A stretch of 64,000 nucleotides of DNA from Pusillimonas sp. T7-7 (GTDB lineage: Bacteria; Pseudomonadota; Gammaproteobacteria; Burkholderiales; Burkholderiaceae_B). Numbering within the stretch: the first letter of the stretch is position 1; each line of letters starts with the position of its first letter. The stretch spans positions 3,720,001 to 3,784,000 of the forward strand of contig NC_015458.1 in assembly GCF_000209655.1 (NCBI RefSeq). Reading direction: 5' to 3'. The notes beneath the pieces are model-generated. The model had not been told where the DNA came from. It worked only from the letters and a program-made list of their open reading frames with translations, and ran no database searches. Below, in pieces: positions 17,661 to 26,917 of the stretch. The translations under genes were made by a program, and so were the position numbers.

Positions 17661-19337
17661 ATGCCAGAACTGGAATTCGACTATGTGATTGTGGGTGCGG
17701 GAACCGCGGGTTGCCTGCTTGCCAACCGGCTGAGCGCCGATCCCTCACAACGTGTGCTGTTGATTGAAGCCGGAGGCAAAGACAATTATCACTGGATACA
17801 CATTCCCGTTGGCTATCTGTACTGCATAGGCAATGCGCGCACAGACTGGCTGTACAGCACTGAGCCCGACAAGGGCTTGAACGGCAGGGTATTGCGCTAT
17901 CCCCGAGGCAAGACGCTGGGCGGCAGCTCCAGTATCAACGGCATGATCTACATGCGCGGCCAAGCACGCGACTATGAGCACTGGGCTGCGTCGGTGGGCG
18001 ACGATGCCTGGTCCTGGGAAAGCTGCCTGGCCGATTTCAAGGCTCATGAAAGCCACTACAGACTGGACTCGGCCGTGAACAGCGATGGCAAGCAAACGGG
18101 TGCGGCACAGGAAGCATTCGCGAAATTTCATGCCTCGGGCGGCGAGTGGCGTATTGAAAAACAGCGCTTGCGCTGGGATATCCTTGATGCGTTTTCCAAG
18201 GCCGCGCAGCAGGCAGGCATTCCGGCAAGCGATGATTTCAATCAAGGCGTCAACGAAGGCGTAGGCTATTTCGAGGTGAATCAGAAAGATGGCTGGCGCT
18301 GGAATGCGGCCAAGGCCTTCCTTAGGCCGGCATGCCAATCACGGGCCAACTTTACCTTGTGGACGCAGTCACAGACCGAACGCCTGCTCATCGAGCGCCA
18401 GGCGGACGGCGGACTCAAATGCACGGGCGCCCTCGTGCGCCGCGACGGAACAACCGTCACTGTAAAGGCCCGGAAAGAGCTGGTACTGAGCGCAGGCAGC
18501 ATCGGTACGCCCCAGTTGCTGCAGCTATCGGGCATCGGGCCCGGTGAGCTGTTGCAGCGGCACGGTATACAGGTGTTGGCCGACAGACCGGGGGTGGGCG
18601 CCAATTTGCAGGACCATCTGCAAATACGCACGGTGTTCAAGGTGCAGGGGGTGAAAACGCTGAACAGCATTGCTTCCAGCCTGTGGGGGAAAGCCATGAT
18701 AGGGCTTGAGTATGCTATCAAGCGCAGCGGCCCCATGAGCATGGCGCCTTCTCAATTGGGTGCGTTCACACGCAGCGACCCATCGAAGACTCATGCCAAC
18801 ATTGAATACCATGTCCAGCCCTTGAGCCTGGAAGCCTTTGGCGAACCCTTGCATCGCTTCAACGCCTTTACGGCCAGCGTGTGCAATCTGAATCCGGGCA
18901 GCCGCGGTAGCGTGCAGATCAAAAGCGCCAGCCCCGACGATAAGCCGGCCATTGCGCCCAACTATCTGAGCACCGACGAAGACCGCAAGGTTGCCGCCGA
19001 TTCATTGCGGATTACTCGTACTATCGTCGCTCAGCCGGCGCTGGCGCCGTATCAGCCCCAGGAGTACAAGCCGGGCGTGCAATTCCAGACAGATGAAGAG
19101 CTCTCGCGCCTGGCGGGCGATATTGCCACGACTATTTTTCATCCGGTCGGTACGGCAAAAATGGGCCGGGCCGACGACCCTGGCGCGGTGGTTGATGCCC
19201 ATTTGAAGGTATATGGCGTGCAGGGGCTGCGTGTGGTGGACGCCAGCATTATGCCCTCTATCACCAGCGGCAATACCAATAGTCCTACGCTCATGATTGC
19301 GGAAAAAGCCGCACGCTGGATACTGGCTGGCGTTTAG
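17661..19337 (+). CDS. GMC family FAD-dependent alcohol/choline dehydrogenase-like oxidoreductase
   Basis: 558 residues. The FAD-binding motif 'VIVGAGTAGCLLANRLS' opens the protein, followed by GMC signature 1 ('YPRGKTLGGSSSINGMIYMRG') and signature 2 ('GSIGTPQLLQLSGIGP'). The catalytic His is in 'IFHPVGTAKMG' and the second catalytic residue, Asn, in 'SGNTNSPTLMIAEKAA'. It resembles AlkJ/BetA-type dehydrogenases that oxidise primary alcohols to aldehydes and pass electrons to the respiratory chain. A GGAGACA ribosome site precedes 17661; the frame is open much further upstream, but that overlaps lysR. The neighbouring TRAP operon may handle a related substrate. Confidence 0.92.
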   Translation: MPELEFDYVIVGAGTAGCLLANRLSADPSQRVLLIEAGGKDNYHWIHIPVGYLYCIGNARTDWLYSTEPDKGLNGRVLRYPRGKTLGGSSSINGMIYMRGQARDYEHWAASVGDDAWSWESCLADFKAHESHYRLDSAVNSDGKQTGAAQEAFAKFHASGGEWRIEKQRLRWDILDAFSKAAQQAGIPASDDFNQGVNEGVGYFEVNQKDGWRWNAAKAFLRPACQSRANFTLWTQSQTERLLIERQADGGLKCTGALVRRDGTTVTVKARKELVLSAGSIGTPQLLQLSGIGPGELLQRHGIQVLADRPGVGANLQDHLQIRTVFKVQGVKTLNSIASSLWGKAMIGLEYAIKRSGPMSMAPSQLGAFTRSDPSKTHANIEYHVQPLSLEAFGEPLHRFNAFTASVCNLNPGSRGSVQIKSASPDDKPAIAPNYLSTDEDRKVAADSLRITRTIVAQPALAPYQPQEYKPGVQFQTDEELSRLAGDIATTIFHPVGTAKMGRADDPGAVVDAHLKVYGVQGLRVVDASIMPSITSGNTNSPTLMIAEKAARWILAGV

Positions 19338-19389
19338 GCTTGCTTTGCCAGCTTGCTGGCTGATCTTGTTTGAATGCTTGGCATGATCC

Positions 19390-20097
19390 TTAATCGCCCG
19401 TGTCGTCCGCCGGATCTGACGGCTTATCTTGCAGCAAAGGCGATCGCAGGATGATCTGAGTGGTGGCCAGCAGGTGGTTCTTCAGTTCCTGCAGGGCAGC
19501 CGCTTCGTCGCGGCGCAAAACCGCATCCATGATGCGCCGGTGTTCGTCGCGAACATCGCGGTGGTCGGTATCGAGTGGGACGGACAGTCGGCGGTAGCGT
19601 TCGCTTTGCTCGTACAGAAGCCTGCGGATGCGGTGCAGCCAGGCGCTGGGGCATGCGCTGACCAGCGCCTCATGAAACTCACCATGCGCCTGGTTCCAAT
19701 CGTCGCCCACGCGGGCTACGGGATCAGAAGGAGAACGCTGCAGGCGCTCCATGCGATGGGCTGCGCCAACGATTCTGGTTTCCCATTCGACATCGCCAAC
19801 CTCTATGGCTTTGCTCAGGCAGAGCGACTCGATCTCGATCCGGGTTCTGGTCAGATCGAGCAATTCTTCCTTGCTGATGGAGCTGACTCGGAATCCGCGG
19901 TGAGCTTCTGCATTGACCATGCCTTCGGCGCTTAGACGCGACAGGGCTTCCCGTATGGCGCCCAGGCTGACTCCCAACCGGCCTTCCAGCGATTTGATAT
20001 TCAGCTTCGCGTCTGGCGGCAGGCGCCCGTCAAGGATTTCCGCGCGTATCAGGTGTCGCGCAGTTTCCGATTGGGTCAATTTAGTGAGTGCTTTCAT
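19390..20097 (-). CDS. GntR family transcriptional regulator with FCD domain
   Basis: 235 residues. An N-terminal winged HTH ('LNIKSLEGRLGVSLGAIREALSRLSAEG') is joined to an all-helical FCD ligand domain with the metal-binding His pattern 'HGEFHEAL' and 'DHRDVRDEHRRIMDAVL'. FCD regulators are usually repressors released by an organic acid. It is divergent from the FAH-TRAP operon, and two near-identical AT-rich sites fill the gap, so it most likely controls that operon and itself. Confidence 0.92.
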   Translation of the reverse strand: MKALTKLTQSETARHLIRAEILDGRLPPDAKLNIKSLEGRLGVSLGAIREALSRLSAEGMVNAEAHRGFRVSSISKEELLDLTRTRIEIESLCLSKAIEVGDVEWETRIVGAAHRMERLQRSPSDPVARVGDDWNQAHGEFHEALVSACPSAWLHRIRRLLYEQSERYRRLSVPLDTDHRDVRDEHRRIMDAVLRRDEAAALQELKNHLLATTQIILRSPLLQDKPSDPADDTGD

Positions 20098-20103
20098 AGA
20101 ATC

Positions 20104-20152
20104 TATATTTTATACGGGTTTGCTCTAGTCCGTAAATAATATATTTTTATAC
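20104..20152. promoter_or_regulatory. Repeated AT-rich operator sites between the GntR gene and the TRAP operon
   Basis: TATATTTTATAC (20104-20115) and TATATTTTTATAC (20140-20152) are direct repeats 36 bp apart in a very AT-rich divergent gap inside GC-rich DNA. Each is close to palindromic. The first touches the start of the GntR gene, the second lies about 55 bp before the FAH ATG. A GATATAGT -10-like element follows (20171-20178). Confidence 0.5.
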
Positions 20153-20206
20153 TAAAAATAGATAATAAGTGATATAGTCGCCTCATCTGTTCAAGAGGAG
20201 TGTTAA

Positions 20207-21076
20207 ATGAAGGTTTCCCGTTTTCTGTCTGATGGTCGCGAAGGCTGGGCCGTCAGGGATTCTGCAACAGGGGCATGGCATGGGTGCACAGAAGACCATG
20301 CCTCGTATCCCGGTCCGCTTGATACCCAAATAAAAAAGGGCGCCGCGGCATTGGCGGGCGCCGCCGGCATCATGTTGCGGCAAACCTCGCTCGATCTCCA
20401 AACGGCCAGGCTGCTTCCACCCGTAGCGCATCCGCCAAAAATAATCTGTGTTGGGCTCAATTACATAGATCACTCAGAGGAAAGCGGATTTGAGCAACCG
20501 ACTTATCCCACGCTGTTTTCCCGCTTCAATACCAGTGTCGTCGCTCATGCAGAACCGCTGATCTACCCAGCACTTTCCCCAACATTTGACTACGAAGGCG
20601 AACTGGCGGTCATTATCGGCAAGCCTGGTAAAGACATATCCCGGGAAAATGCCCTGGACCACGTCCTGGGCTATTCGATATTCAACGACGGCAGTGTGCG
20701 CGAATACCAGTTCAAGACGCCGCAATGGACGATGGGCAAAAATTTCGATGGCACGGGCGCGTTCGGCCCGTGGCTGGTCACGGCCGACGAGCTGCCTGCG
20801 GGCGCCCGTGGCCTCAAGCTGGAAACACGCCTGAATGGCGTAACGGTGCAGTCGGCCAATACGAAAGACATGGTTTTCGACGTTGAGTCGCTGATAGCCA
20901 CAATCAGCGAGGTCATGACGCTCGAGGCGGGCGATGTGATTGTTGCGGGAACGCCTTCCGGTATCGGACATGCCCGCGAACCCAAGCTGTACATGCAGCC
21001 TGGCGATCTATGCGAAGTTGAAATTGAGGGTATAGGCCTGTTGAGCAATCGCGTTCAGCAGGCTGGTTTAGCGTAA
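20207..21076 (+). CDS. Fumarylacetoacetate hydrolase (FAH) family protein
   Basis: 289 residues. The C-terminal FAH domain begins near 'PPKIICVGLNYIDHSEE'. The metal-binding acids are visible in 'FDYEGELAVIIG' (E-x-E) and 'FNDGSVREYQ' (Asp). The family includes 2-hydroxyhepta-diene-dioate isomerases, acylpyruvases and oxaloacetate decarboxylases; the exact reaction cannot be told. It is the first gene of a five-gene collinear set with a TRAP transporter and an FAD dehydrogenase, so it probably acts on the imported acid or its oxidation product. Confidence 0.9.
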   Translation: MKVSRFLSDGREGWAVRDSATGAWHGCTEDHASYPGPLDTQIKKGAAALAGAAGIMLRQTSLDLQTARLLPPVAHPPKIICVGLNYIDHSEESGFEQPTYPTLFSRFNTSVVAHAEPLIYPALSPTFDYEGELAVIIGKPGKDISRENALDHVLGYSIFNDGSVREYQFKTPQWTMGKNFDGTGAFGPWLVTADELPAGARGLKLETRLNGVTVQSANTKDMVFDVESLIATISEVMTLEAGDVIVAGTPSGIGHAREPKLYMQPGDLCEVEIEGIGLLSNRVQQAGLA

Positions 21077-21116
21077 GGCAAGCAGTCCAGATAATGACAA
21101 TCCAAGGAGACAAAAA

Positions 21117-22145
21117 ATGAAAATAAAGCGTATTTTGGCCATGACGCTGTTATCAGCGGCGACGAGCATGGCGGCTATCGGTACCGCGCAAGCACAAGAG
21201 TTCAAGGCTCGCAATGCTCGCTTCGGTCACGGCATGGCCGACAACCATCCTGCCGGGCTCGCAGCCAAGCAGTTTTCTGCGGAAATGCTCGAGGCAACTG
21301 GTGGGAAAATAAAAATATCCGTGATCGCCAATCAGGCTTTGGGGCCTGATCCGCAGATGCTCGGCGCCTTGCAGGGCGGCGTGCAAGAGTTCTACACGGG
21401 CAGCGCCCTGGCCATGCTGGGGCAGGTCAAAGAGCTGGGCTTTCAAGATGTTCCTTTTCTCTTCGAGACCGAGGCCGAGGCGCATGCGGTCTTCGATGGC
21501 CCGGTTGGTGATTACCTGAACCAGAAACTCAGCGCGGTGGGTATACACGTACTGGGTTGGTGGGAAAACGGCTTCCGCCACATCACCAATTCCCGCCATC
21601 CTGTGAATACACTGACCGACCTGGAAGGACTGAAGCTGCGCACGCAGCCCAATCCCCTGACGCTGGATGCGTTCAAGGCCTTGGGCGCGAATGCAGCCCC
21701 ACTGGCATGGTCTGAACTGTTCGTGGCACTCGAGACCCGGGCCTTCGATGGGCAAGAGAACCCTATCGTCCTGATGAATACTCAGCGCTTCTACGAGGTG
21801 CAGAAGTACATGACCTTATCTGGCCATGTCTATTCGCCCCTTATTTTTGCGATATCCAAGAAGTTCTGGGATGATTTGACGCCAGAAGAGCAGAAACTCA
21901 TGACGGCTGCCGCCAAGCGTGCAACGGCGTATCAGCGGGAATTGACGGCGAGCGAGGTCGATGTTGCGCTCCAGAACATGAAAGACCATGGCATGCAGGT
22001 AACACGCTTTTCTGAAGCTGATCTGCAGAAAATCCGGGAGCTTGTACCGCCAGCCATCGAGCCGCACCTCGAGAAAATCGGCCCTGAATTCATGACATTG
22101 CTGCGTACTGAAATCGCCGCTGTGCGTGCCGGCAAGAAACCATGA
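21117..22145 (+). CDS. TRAP transporter solute-binding protein (DctP family)
   Basis: 342 residues with a Sec signal peptide cleaved after AQAQ. 'LEGLKLRTQPNPLTLDAFKA' holds the conserved ligand-carboxylate arginine, and 'ALETRAFDGQENPI' is the usual second lobe motif. It captures an organic acid in the periplasm and hands it to DctQ/DctM encoded 1.4 kb downstream. An AAGGAGA ribosome site precedes the ATG. Its end overlaps the next gene by 4 bp (ATGA). Confidence 0.92.
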   Translation: MKIKRILAMTLLSAATSMAAIGTAQAQEFKARNARFGHGMADNHPAGLAAKQFSAEMLEATGGKIKISVIANQALGPDPQMLGALQGGVQEFYTGSALAMLGQVKELGFQDVPFLFETEAEAHAVFDGPVGDYLNQKLSAVGIHVLGWWENGFRHITNSRHPVNTLTDLEGLKLRTQPNPLTLDAFKALGANAAPLAWSELFVALETRAFDGQENPIVLMNTQRFYEVQKYMTLSGHVYSPLIFAISKKFWDDLTPEEQKLMTAAAKRATAYQRELTASEVDVALQNMKDHGMQVTRFSEADLQKIRELVPPAIEPHLEKIGPEFMTLLRTEIAAVRAGKKP

Positions 22146-23530
22146 GGCAACAGCACGGCTTGCCTCTGGCGTTTATCGCAAGGCTTGAGCAGTTGCTGGG
22201 GGAGCGGTTTTCCACCAGCCTCCCCCAGCGGACTCATCACGGCCGCGACGAGTCCATCTTTGTCGCCGCCTTGCCCGATGCGGTGGCGTTTGTGCGCGAC
22301 ACTGCTGAAGTCATCGAGATCGTCAAGCTTTGCGACAGTTTCAATGTTCCTCTCATTCCCTATGGCGCGGGCTCGTCCCTCGAGGGGCATACGCTGGCGG
22401 TCCAGGGCGGCCTTACGCTGAATCTTATGCAGATGAACGGCATGGTGGCGATCAATGCCGATGATCAGACCGCAACCGTGCAGCCCGGCGTAACACGCGA
22501 GGCCTTGAATTCGGTCTTGCGCGACACGGGCCTGTTTTTCCCTGTAGACCCAGGCGCAGATGCCAGCATAGGCGGAATGTGTTCCACCCGGGCGTCGGGC
22601 ACGAATGCGGTGCGCTATGGCACGATGCGCGAGAACGTCGTCAACCTTACAGTGGTCACCGCCAGTGGTGATGTTGTCAAGACAGGGGCGCGAGCCAGAA
22701 AGTCGGCTGCGGGGTACGACCTGACGCATCTGTTTGTAGGCGCCGAAGGTACGCTGGGTGTCATCGTCGAAGCAACCGTAAGGCTGCATCCCTTGCCCGA
22801 AAGCACAATGGCTGCGGTCTGCGCCTTTCCCGACATCGCTGCCGCTGTTCAGGCCGTTGTTCAGATCATACAGCTGGGCATACCGGTGGCCCGTTGCGAG
22901 TTTGTAGACTCGGTCGCCATCAAAGCGCTCAACCTGTATGGCAATACCGGCCTGCCCGAGCAGCCTCATTTGTTTTTCGAGTTCCATGGCAGCGTATCGG
23001 GGCTGGAAGAACAAATCACGCTCACACAAGACATCACAGCTGATTGCGGTGCGGCAGGCTTTGTATGGTCCGCCAGTCCCGAAGAGCGCAGTCGACTTTG
23101 GCAGGCGCGTCACAACGTCTACTTCGCCGCATTGCAGCTACGTCCGGGTGCGCGGTCCATCGTCACCGACGTGTGCGTGCCGATCTCCCGGCTGGCCGAT
23201 TGCGTCAACGAAACCATAGACGACTTGCAGCGGTCTGGCATGATCGCTCCGGTGGTCGGCCATGTGGGCGACGGCAACTTTCATGTGCAGATGCTGGTCG
23301 ATGGCAACGCCCACGATGAAATTCAGTGCGCCGAGGCGCTCAATGCACGCCTGGTGGCCAGGGCGCTGGCCATGGATGGAACATGCACGGGCGAACACGG
23401 CATAGGCCTGCATAAGCAGGGCTTCCTGATCGATGAGCTTGGCATGGCATCGGTGAACGTCATGCAGCAGATCAAACAAACGTTGGACCCCCGGAATATC
23501 ATGAATCCGGGCAAGGTCTTCTCCCTATGA
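22142..23530 (+). CDS. FAD-binding D-2-hydroxyacid (D-lactate-like) dehydrogenase
   Basis: 462 residues of the FAD-linked oxidase family (vanillyl-alcohol-oxidase fold, GlcD/LDHD type). The FAD-binding domain has 'PYGAGSSLEGHTLAV' and 'GGMCSTRASGTNAVRYGTMR'; the C-terminal domain has 'VGHVGDGNFHVQM' and 'GTCTGEHGIG' with the expected metal/substrate histidines and ends 'MNPGKVFSL'. Such enzymes oxidise D-lactate, glycolate or similar 2-hydroxy acids. Its position between the TRAP binding protein and membrane genes points to the imported substrate being a 2-hydroxy acid. Confidence 0.9.
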   Translation: MRQQHGLPLAFIARLEQLLGERFSTSLPQRTHHGRDESIFVAALPDAVAFVRDTAEVIEIVKLCDSFNVPLIPYGAGSSLEGHTLAVQGGLTLNLMQMNGMVAINADDQTATVQPGVTREALNSVLRDTGLFFPVDPGADASIGGMCSTRASGTNAVRYGTMRENVVNLTVVTASGDVVKTGARARKSAAGYDLTHLFVGAEGTLGVIVEATVRLHPLPESTMAAVCAFPDIAAAVQAVVQIIQLGIPVARCEFVDSVAIKALNLYGNTGLPEQPHLFFEFHGSVSGLEEQITLTQDITADCGAAGFVWSASPEERSRLWQARHNVYFAALQLRPGARSIVTDVCVPISRLADCVNETIDDLQRSGMIAPVVGHVGDGNFHVQMLVDGNAHDEIQCAEALNARLVARALAMDGTCTGEHGIGLHKQGFLIDELGMASVNVMQQIKQTLDPRNIMNPGKVFSL

Positions 23531-23582
23531 CGCGCTGCCTGGTCGGCCACCGTCCATGGCATCAATCCCGGGATATTCAATC

Positions 23583-24086
23583 ATGAAAAAACTGACGAAC
23601 TGGTACTTCAAGGCCCTGGAAGTCTTGATGGTGCTGTGTCTGGCAGCCATGTGCCTGATGGTATTTGGCAATGTCGTGCTGCGCCACTTTTTCAACTCCG
23701 GCGTCAATATCGCCGAAGAGCTATCGCGCTTCATGTTCATTTGGCTGACCTTCCTGGGCGCCATCGTTGCCATGCGCGAAGGCGGACACCTGGGTGTCGA
23801 CGTCCTGGTTGCCCGGTTAACCGGTCGGCGGCGTTTTGCCGCTGTTTTGCTGGGCCAGGTACTGGTGCTGATGTGCTGCGGCGTTCTGCTTTGGGGTCTG
23901 CTGATGCAGCATGAGCTGAATATGGCGAATGCCGGACTGATAACCGGCATATCAATGAGCATCGTGTATTCCGCGGCCTATCTGTGCGCGGCGTCCATCG
24001 GACTGTTGACGTTCGTAAACATCACAAAATTGGTTACGGGCCGGATGTCTCCGTCTGAATTGATTCCCTCCAACTATATCGACTAG
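23583..24086 (+). CDS. TRAP transporter small membrane subunit (DctQ)
   Basis: 167 residues with four predicted membrane helices, the DctQ topology. The conserved 'EELSRFMFIWLTFLGAIVAMREGGHLGVD' area lies in the middle (helix 2 and following loop). I start at MKKLTNWYFK; an in-frame ATG nine codons earlier is less typical. It works with the DctM subunit 12 bp downstream. Confidence 0.93.
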   Translation: MKKLTNWYFKALEVLMVLCLAAMCLMVFGNVVLRHFFNSGVNIAEELSRFMFIWLTFLGAIVAMREGGHLGVDVLVARLTGRRRFAAVLLGQVLVLMCCGVLLWGLLMQHELNMANAGLITGISMSIVYSAAYLCAASIGLLTFVNITKLVTGRMSPSELIPSNYID

Positions 24087-24098
24087 CGGAATAGCAAG

Positions 24099-25379
24099 AT
24101 GCTCATCGTAATCTTTGTGGCGTCACTGCTGGCGGCCATGGCGCTTGGCGTGCCAATCGCGTTTTCATTGATGGTCTGCAGCATGGCCATGATGTGGTAC
24201 ATGGATTTCTTCGATGCCCAGATCATGGCGCAGAACATGCTGTCTGGCGCGGACAGCTTTCCCCTGATCGCCATTCCATTCTTTGTCCTGGCGGGCGAGC
24301 TCATGAACGCAGGCGGGATATCCCGGCGGATTGTTGAGGTCGCAGGCGCCTGGGTTGGGCATTTCAAGGGAGGGCTGGGTTATGTAGCCATCTTCGCGTG
24401 CGTCATCATGGCTTCGTTGTCGGGGTCTGCCATAGCCGATACCGCCGCGGTGGCTGCGCTGCTCATCCCCATGATGCGCAATGCGGGCTATAGCGTGCCG
24501 AGGGCGTCCGGCCTGATTGCCTCCGGCGGCATTATCGCCCCCATTATTCCGCCTTCCATAGGCTTTGTGATGGTGGGTGTGGTGGGCAATATTTCCATCA
24601 CCAAACTATTCATTGCCGGCATTGCGCCTGGATTGATGATGGCCCTGGCGCTGGTTGCCACCTGGACTTTTCAGGCCCGGCGCGAAGGTATGCCACGGGG
24701 TGAAAAGAAGTCTGCCCGCCAGCGCTGGTCGGCAACGCTAGCCGGCTTCTGGGCGCTGCTCATGCCGGTGATTATTGTGGGCGGCCTAAGATCAGGCTAT
24801 TTCACACCGACCGAAGCCGCGGTGGTCGCAGTGTTCTATGCCTTGTTTGTCGGCTTTTGCGTATACCGGGAACTCAAAGTGCGGCAGCTGTATGGCCTGC
24901 TGCTCGCCGCCGGCAAGACTTCCGCGATTGTGATGTTCCTGGTTGCCGCTGCGCAGGTTTCTGCATGGTTGATTGCTGCGGCCAACATTCCCATGGTCGT
25001 AGCCGACGTCCTGCAGCCATTGACCGACAGCCCGATCCTTTTGATGCTGGCGATCATGCTGCTGGTTTTCGTCGTGGGTACTGTGCTGGACTTCGCGCCC
25101 ACCATACTGATCCTGATACCTGTCTTGATGCCCACTGTCCGGATGGCGGGCATAGATCCGGTGTATTTCGGCGTGCTGTTCATCATGAACAATGCCATAG
25201 GCCTGATCACGCCGCCCGTCGGTACGGTGCTCAATGTAGTGTGCGGTGTGGCCAAGGTAAGAATGGAGCCTGTCATCCGCGCCGTGACCCCGTATTTGCT
25301 GGCGCAGTTTGCCGTATTGCTCCTGCTTGTGCTGTTTCCACAATTGATTCTGGCGCCGCTGCACTTCATGACCCGCTAG
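24099..25379 (+). CDS. TRAP transporter large permease subunit (DctM)
   Basis: 426 residues, about 12 membrane helices. Typical DctM motifs are 'PLIAIPFFVLAGELMNAGGI', 'SLSGSAIADTAAVAALLIPMM' and 'FGVLFIMNNAIGLITPPVG'. It is the sodium-driven transport channel of the tripartite system. It is the last gene of the operon; no terminator is obvious before the tRNA gene 70 bp downstream. Confidence 0.95.
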   Translation: MLIVIFVASLLAAMALGVPIAFSLMVCSMAMMWYMDFFDAQIMAQNMLSGADSFPLIAIPFFVLAGELMNAGGISRRIVEVAGAWVGHFKGGLGYVAIFACVIMASLSGSAIADTAAVAALLIPMMRNAGYSVPRASGLIASGGIIAPIIPPSIGFVMVGVVGNISITKLFIAGIAPGLMMALALVATWTFQARREGMPRGEKKSARQRWSATLAGFWALLMPVIIVGGLRSGYFTPTEAAVVAVFYALFVGFCVYRELKVRQLYGLLLAAGKTSAIVMFLVAAAQVSAWLIAAANIPMVVADVLQPLTDSPILLMLAIMLLVFVVGTVLDFAPTILILIPVLMPTVRMAGIDPVYFGVLFIMNNAIGLITPPVGTVLNVVCGVAKVRMEPVIRAVTPYLLAQFAVLLLLVLFPQLILAPLHFMTR

Positions 25380-25449
25380 GCGGGGGAGGGCAGATTCTGA
25401 TAGAATGGCGGACTTCGCTTTATCTGTATGTAAAGATAAGCCAGAATCA

Positions 25450-25540
25450 GGACAGGTGGCCGAGCGGTTGAAGGCGCACGCCTGGAAAGCGTGTATACGT
25501 GAATAGCGTATCGGGGGTTCGAATCCCCCTCTGTCCGCCA
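25450..25540 (+). tRNA. tRNA-Ser (anticodon GGA)
   Basis: A 91-nt class II tRNA. The acceptor arms GGACAGG and TCTGTCC pair (one G-U), the anticodon stem CACGC/GCGTG encloses the loop CUGGAAA with anticodon GGA at 25484-25486, there is a long variable arm, the T-arm GGGGGTTCGAATCCCCC is exact, and CCA is encoded. TAGAAT at 25401-25406 preceded by TG-like sequence may be its -10 box. Confidence 0.97.
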
Positions 25541-25551
25541 GATTTCATCCT

Positions 25552-25580
25552 AAGCCCTTGATTTTTAAGGGCTTTTTCTT
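25552..25580 (+). terminator. Rho-independent terminator of tRNA-Ser
   Basis: AAGCCCTT (25552-25559) pairs with AAGGGCTT (25567-25574) over a short AT-rich loop, followed by TTTCTTTTC. It lies 11 bp after the tRNA CCA. Confidence 0.85.
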
Positions 25581-25645
25581 TTCTTGTTCCTGCTTTATAC
25601 GGCTGGTTATACGTTTTGGTTTGAGGTGGCGTTGATCTCCGGCGC

Positions 25646-25679
25646 GGCTCTACCCCATTAACGGGGGATCAGGGCATTC
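25646..25679 (+). repeat. Left terminal inverted repeat of the ISL3 element
   Basis: Begins GGCTCT and contains CATTAA and GGGGGA blocks identical to the right repeat, ending CATTC. The transposase stop codon begins at 25683 on the complement, so the repeat abuts the gene. Confidence 0.85.
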
Positions 25680-25680
25680 A

Positions 25681-26871
25681 TCAAACCCGGTTAATTACAC
25701 CATTCCAACCGCATTGAGCCAAGACTCTCATGCGGTAATTCTCAAAATTCCTGAACCCATACGCTCGGCGTGAGAGCATCTCCATCTTTGTATGGAATCC
25801 TTCAGTGATCCCATTGGACTTGGTGAATCGCCACATACGTACGATGGGCTCGAGCCACGATGTTAACGTCGCGGCCAGCGCCTTGGCCGGACTTTGCTCA
25901 AACTGACGAATCAAGGCCAGGAACTTGGGCAACAGCTGTTTGGCCCGCTTGGCCTTCAAGTGCTTCATGACCAGAAACCCATTCAACTGCTGCTTGGCAA
26001 AGTAAAGCGCCTGCAGTACGGGCTCCTGGGCCAGGTACTGGTGCAGGCGTTCTTTTTGCACTGAGGATAGCTTCCAGTGATGGCGGCGCATCAGGCTGAG
26101 CAGCCCCCGGTTCTTGCGCCCCTCCGGATCATGCTGCTGCCATAGCTTCAGAAAGTGCTGGTTCACCAACCGCACGACATGGAAGCGGTCAGCCACGATC
26201 ATGGCGTTGGGGAAGTACTCCTGGGCAATGCGCCGATAGGTCTCGGACAGGTCCATCACAATGACCCGCACGTGCTCACGCCCTGGTAAACGCTTCAAAT
26301 AGCTGCGCAGGCTCGCTTCTGAGCGCCCCAGCACCACATCGAACACCTTGTGGTGCTTCAAATCAACCAGCGTGGTGGCGTAGCCCTTCTTGCGGCTAAA
26401 GAAGTGCTCATCAATGCCTAGAACCTGCGGACAACTTCGACCCGACAGCTCCGAGACCCGCTGCTTGATAAAGGACTGGTACCAGCGCTCGACCGTGGCA
26501 CTGCCGATCCGGTGCGTGCGCGTCAGCTGGCGCTGGCTCACGCCCCCGTCGTGCGCCTCGAAGACCTCCAAGCGATACGCCTCGGTGGCCCGGCGCCGTG
26601 GCCGGATGCCCGCGAAGCGGTGACGAAAATAGCGATTGCAGTCCAAGCAGTGGTACTTGGGCACGGCTAGATGCAGCACCATCAACTGGTTGCCTTGGCG
26701 GGTGTGCTTGAGCGTACGCTGGTGCGTCGCTTTAATACGTACCGACCCTTGCTGACAATGGATGCACGCCAAGCGCTTGGCCGGGCTGGCCCAGACGTGA
26801 ATGTCTCGGTGCCGCTCTACGCGCTGAACTACTAAATCTCTGATTCCTAAGATAGAATTTACTGGGGACAT
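25681..26871 (-). CDS. tnpA: ISL3 family transposase
   Basis: 396 residues from the ATG at 26871, which has GGAAGGA six bases upstream; the frame is open for 44 more codons but these run through and past the IS terminal repeat. An N-terminal zinc finger (CIHC near residue 34, CLDC near 79) and HTH region precede the DDE domain with acidic residues in 'VLGIDEHFFSRKKGY' and 'VIVMDLSETYR', and the final Glu in 'SNGITEGFHTKMEML'. No stop or frameshift is seen, so it may be active. Confidence 0.93.
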   Translation of the reverse strand: MSPVNSILGIRDLVVQRVERHRDIHVWASPAKRLACIHCQQGSVRIKATHQRTLKHTRQGNQLMVLHLAVPKYHCLDCNRYFRHRFAGIRPRRRATEAYRLEVFEAHDGGVSQRQLTRTHRIGSATVERWYQSFIKQRVSELSGRSCPQVLGIDEHFFSRKKGYATTLVDLKHHKVFDVVLGRSEASLRSYLKRLPGREHVRVIVMDLSETYRRIAQEYFPNAMIVADRFHVVRLVNQHFLKLWQQHDPEGRKNRGLLSLMRRHHWKLSSVQKERLHQYLAQEPVLQALYFAKQQLNGFLVMKHLKAKRAKQLLPKFLALIRQFEQSPAKALAATLTSWLEPIVRMWRFTKSNGITEGFHTKMEMLSRRAYGFRNFENYRMRVLAQCGWNGVINRV

Positions 26872-26917
26872 CGGCATTCCTTCCATTAAGCTCGTTCTTC
26901 GCAAAAACAAGTCTAAT

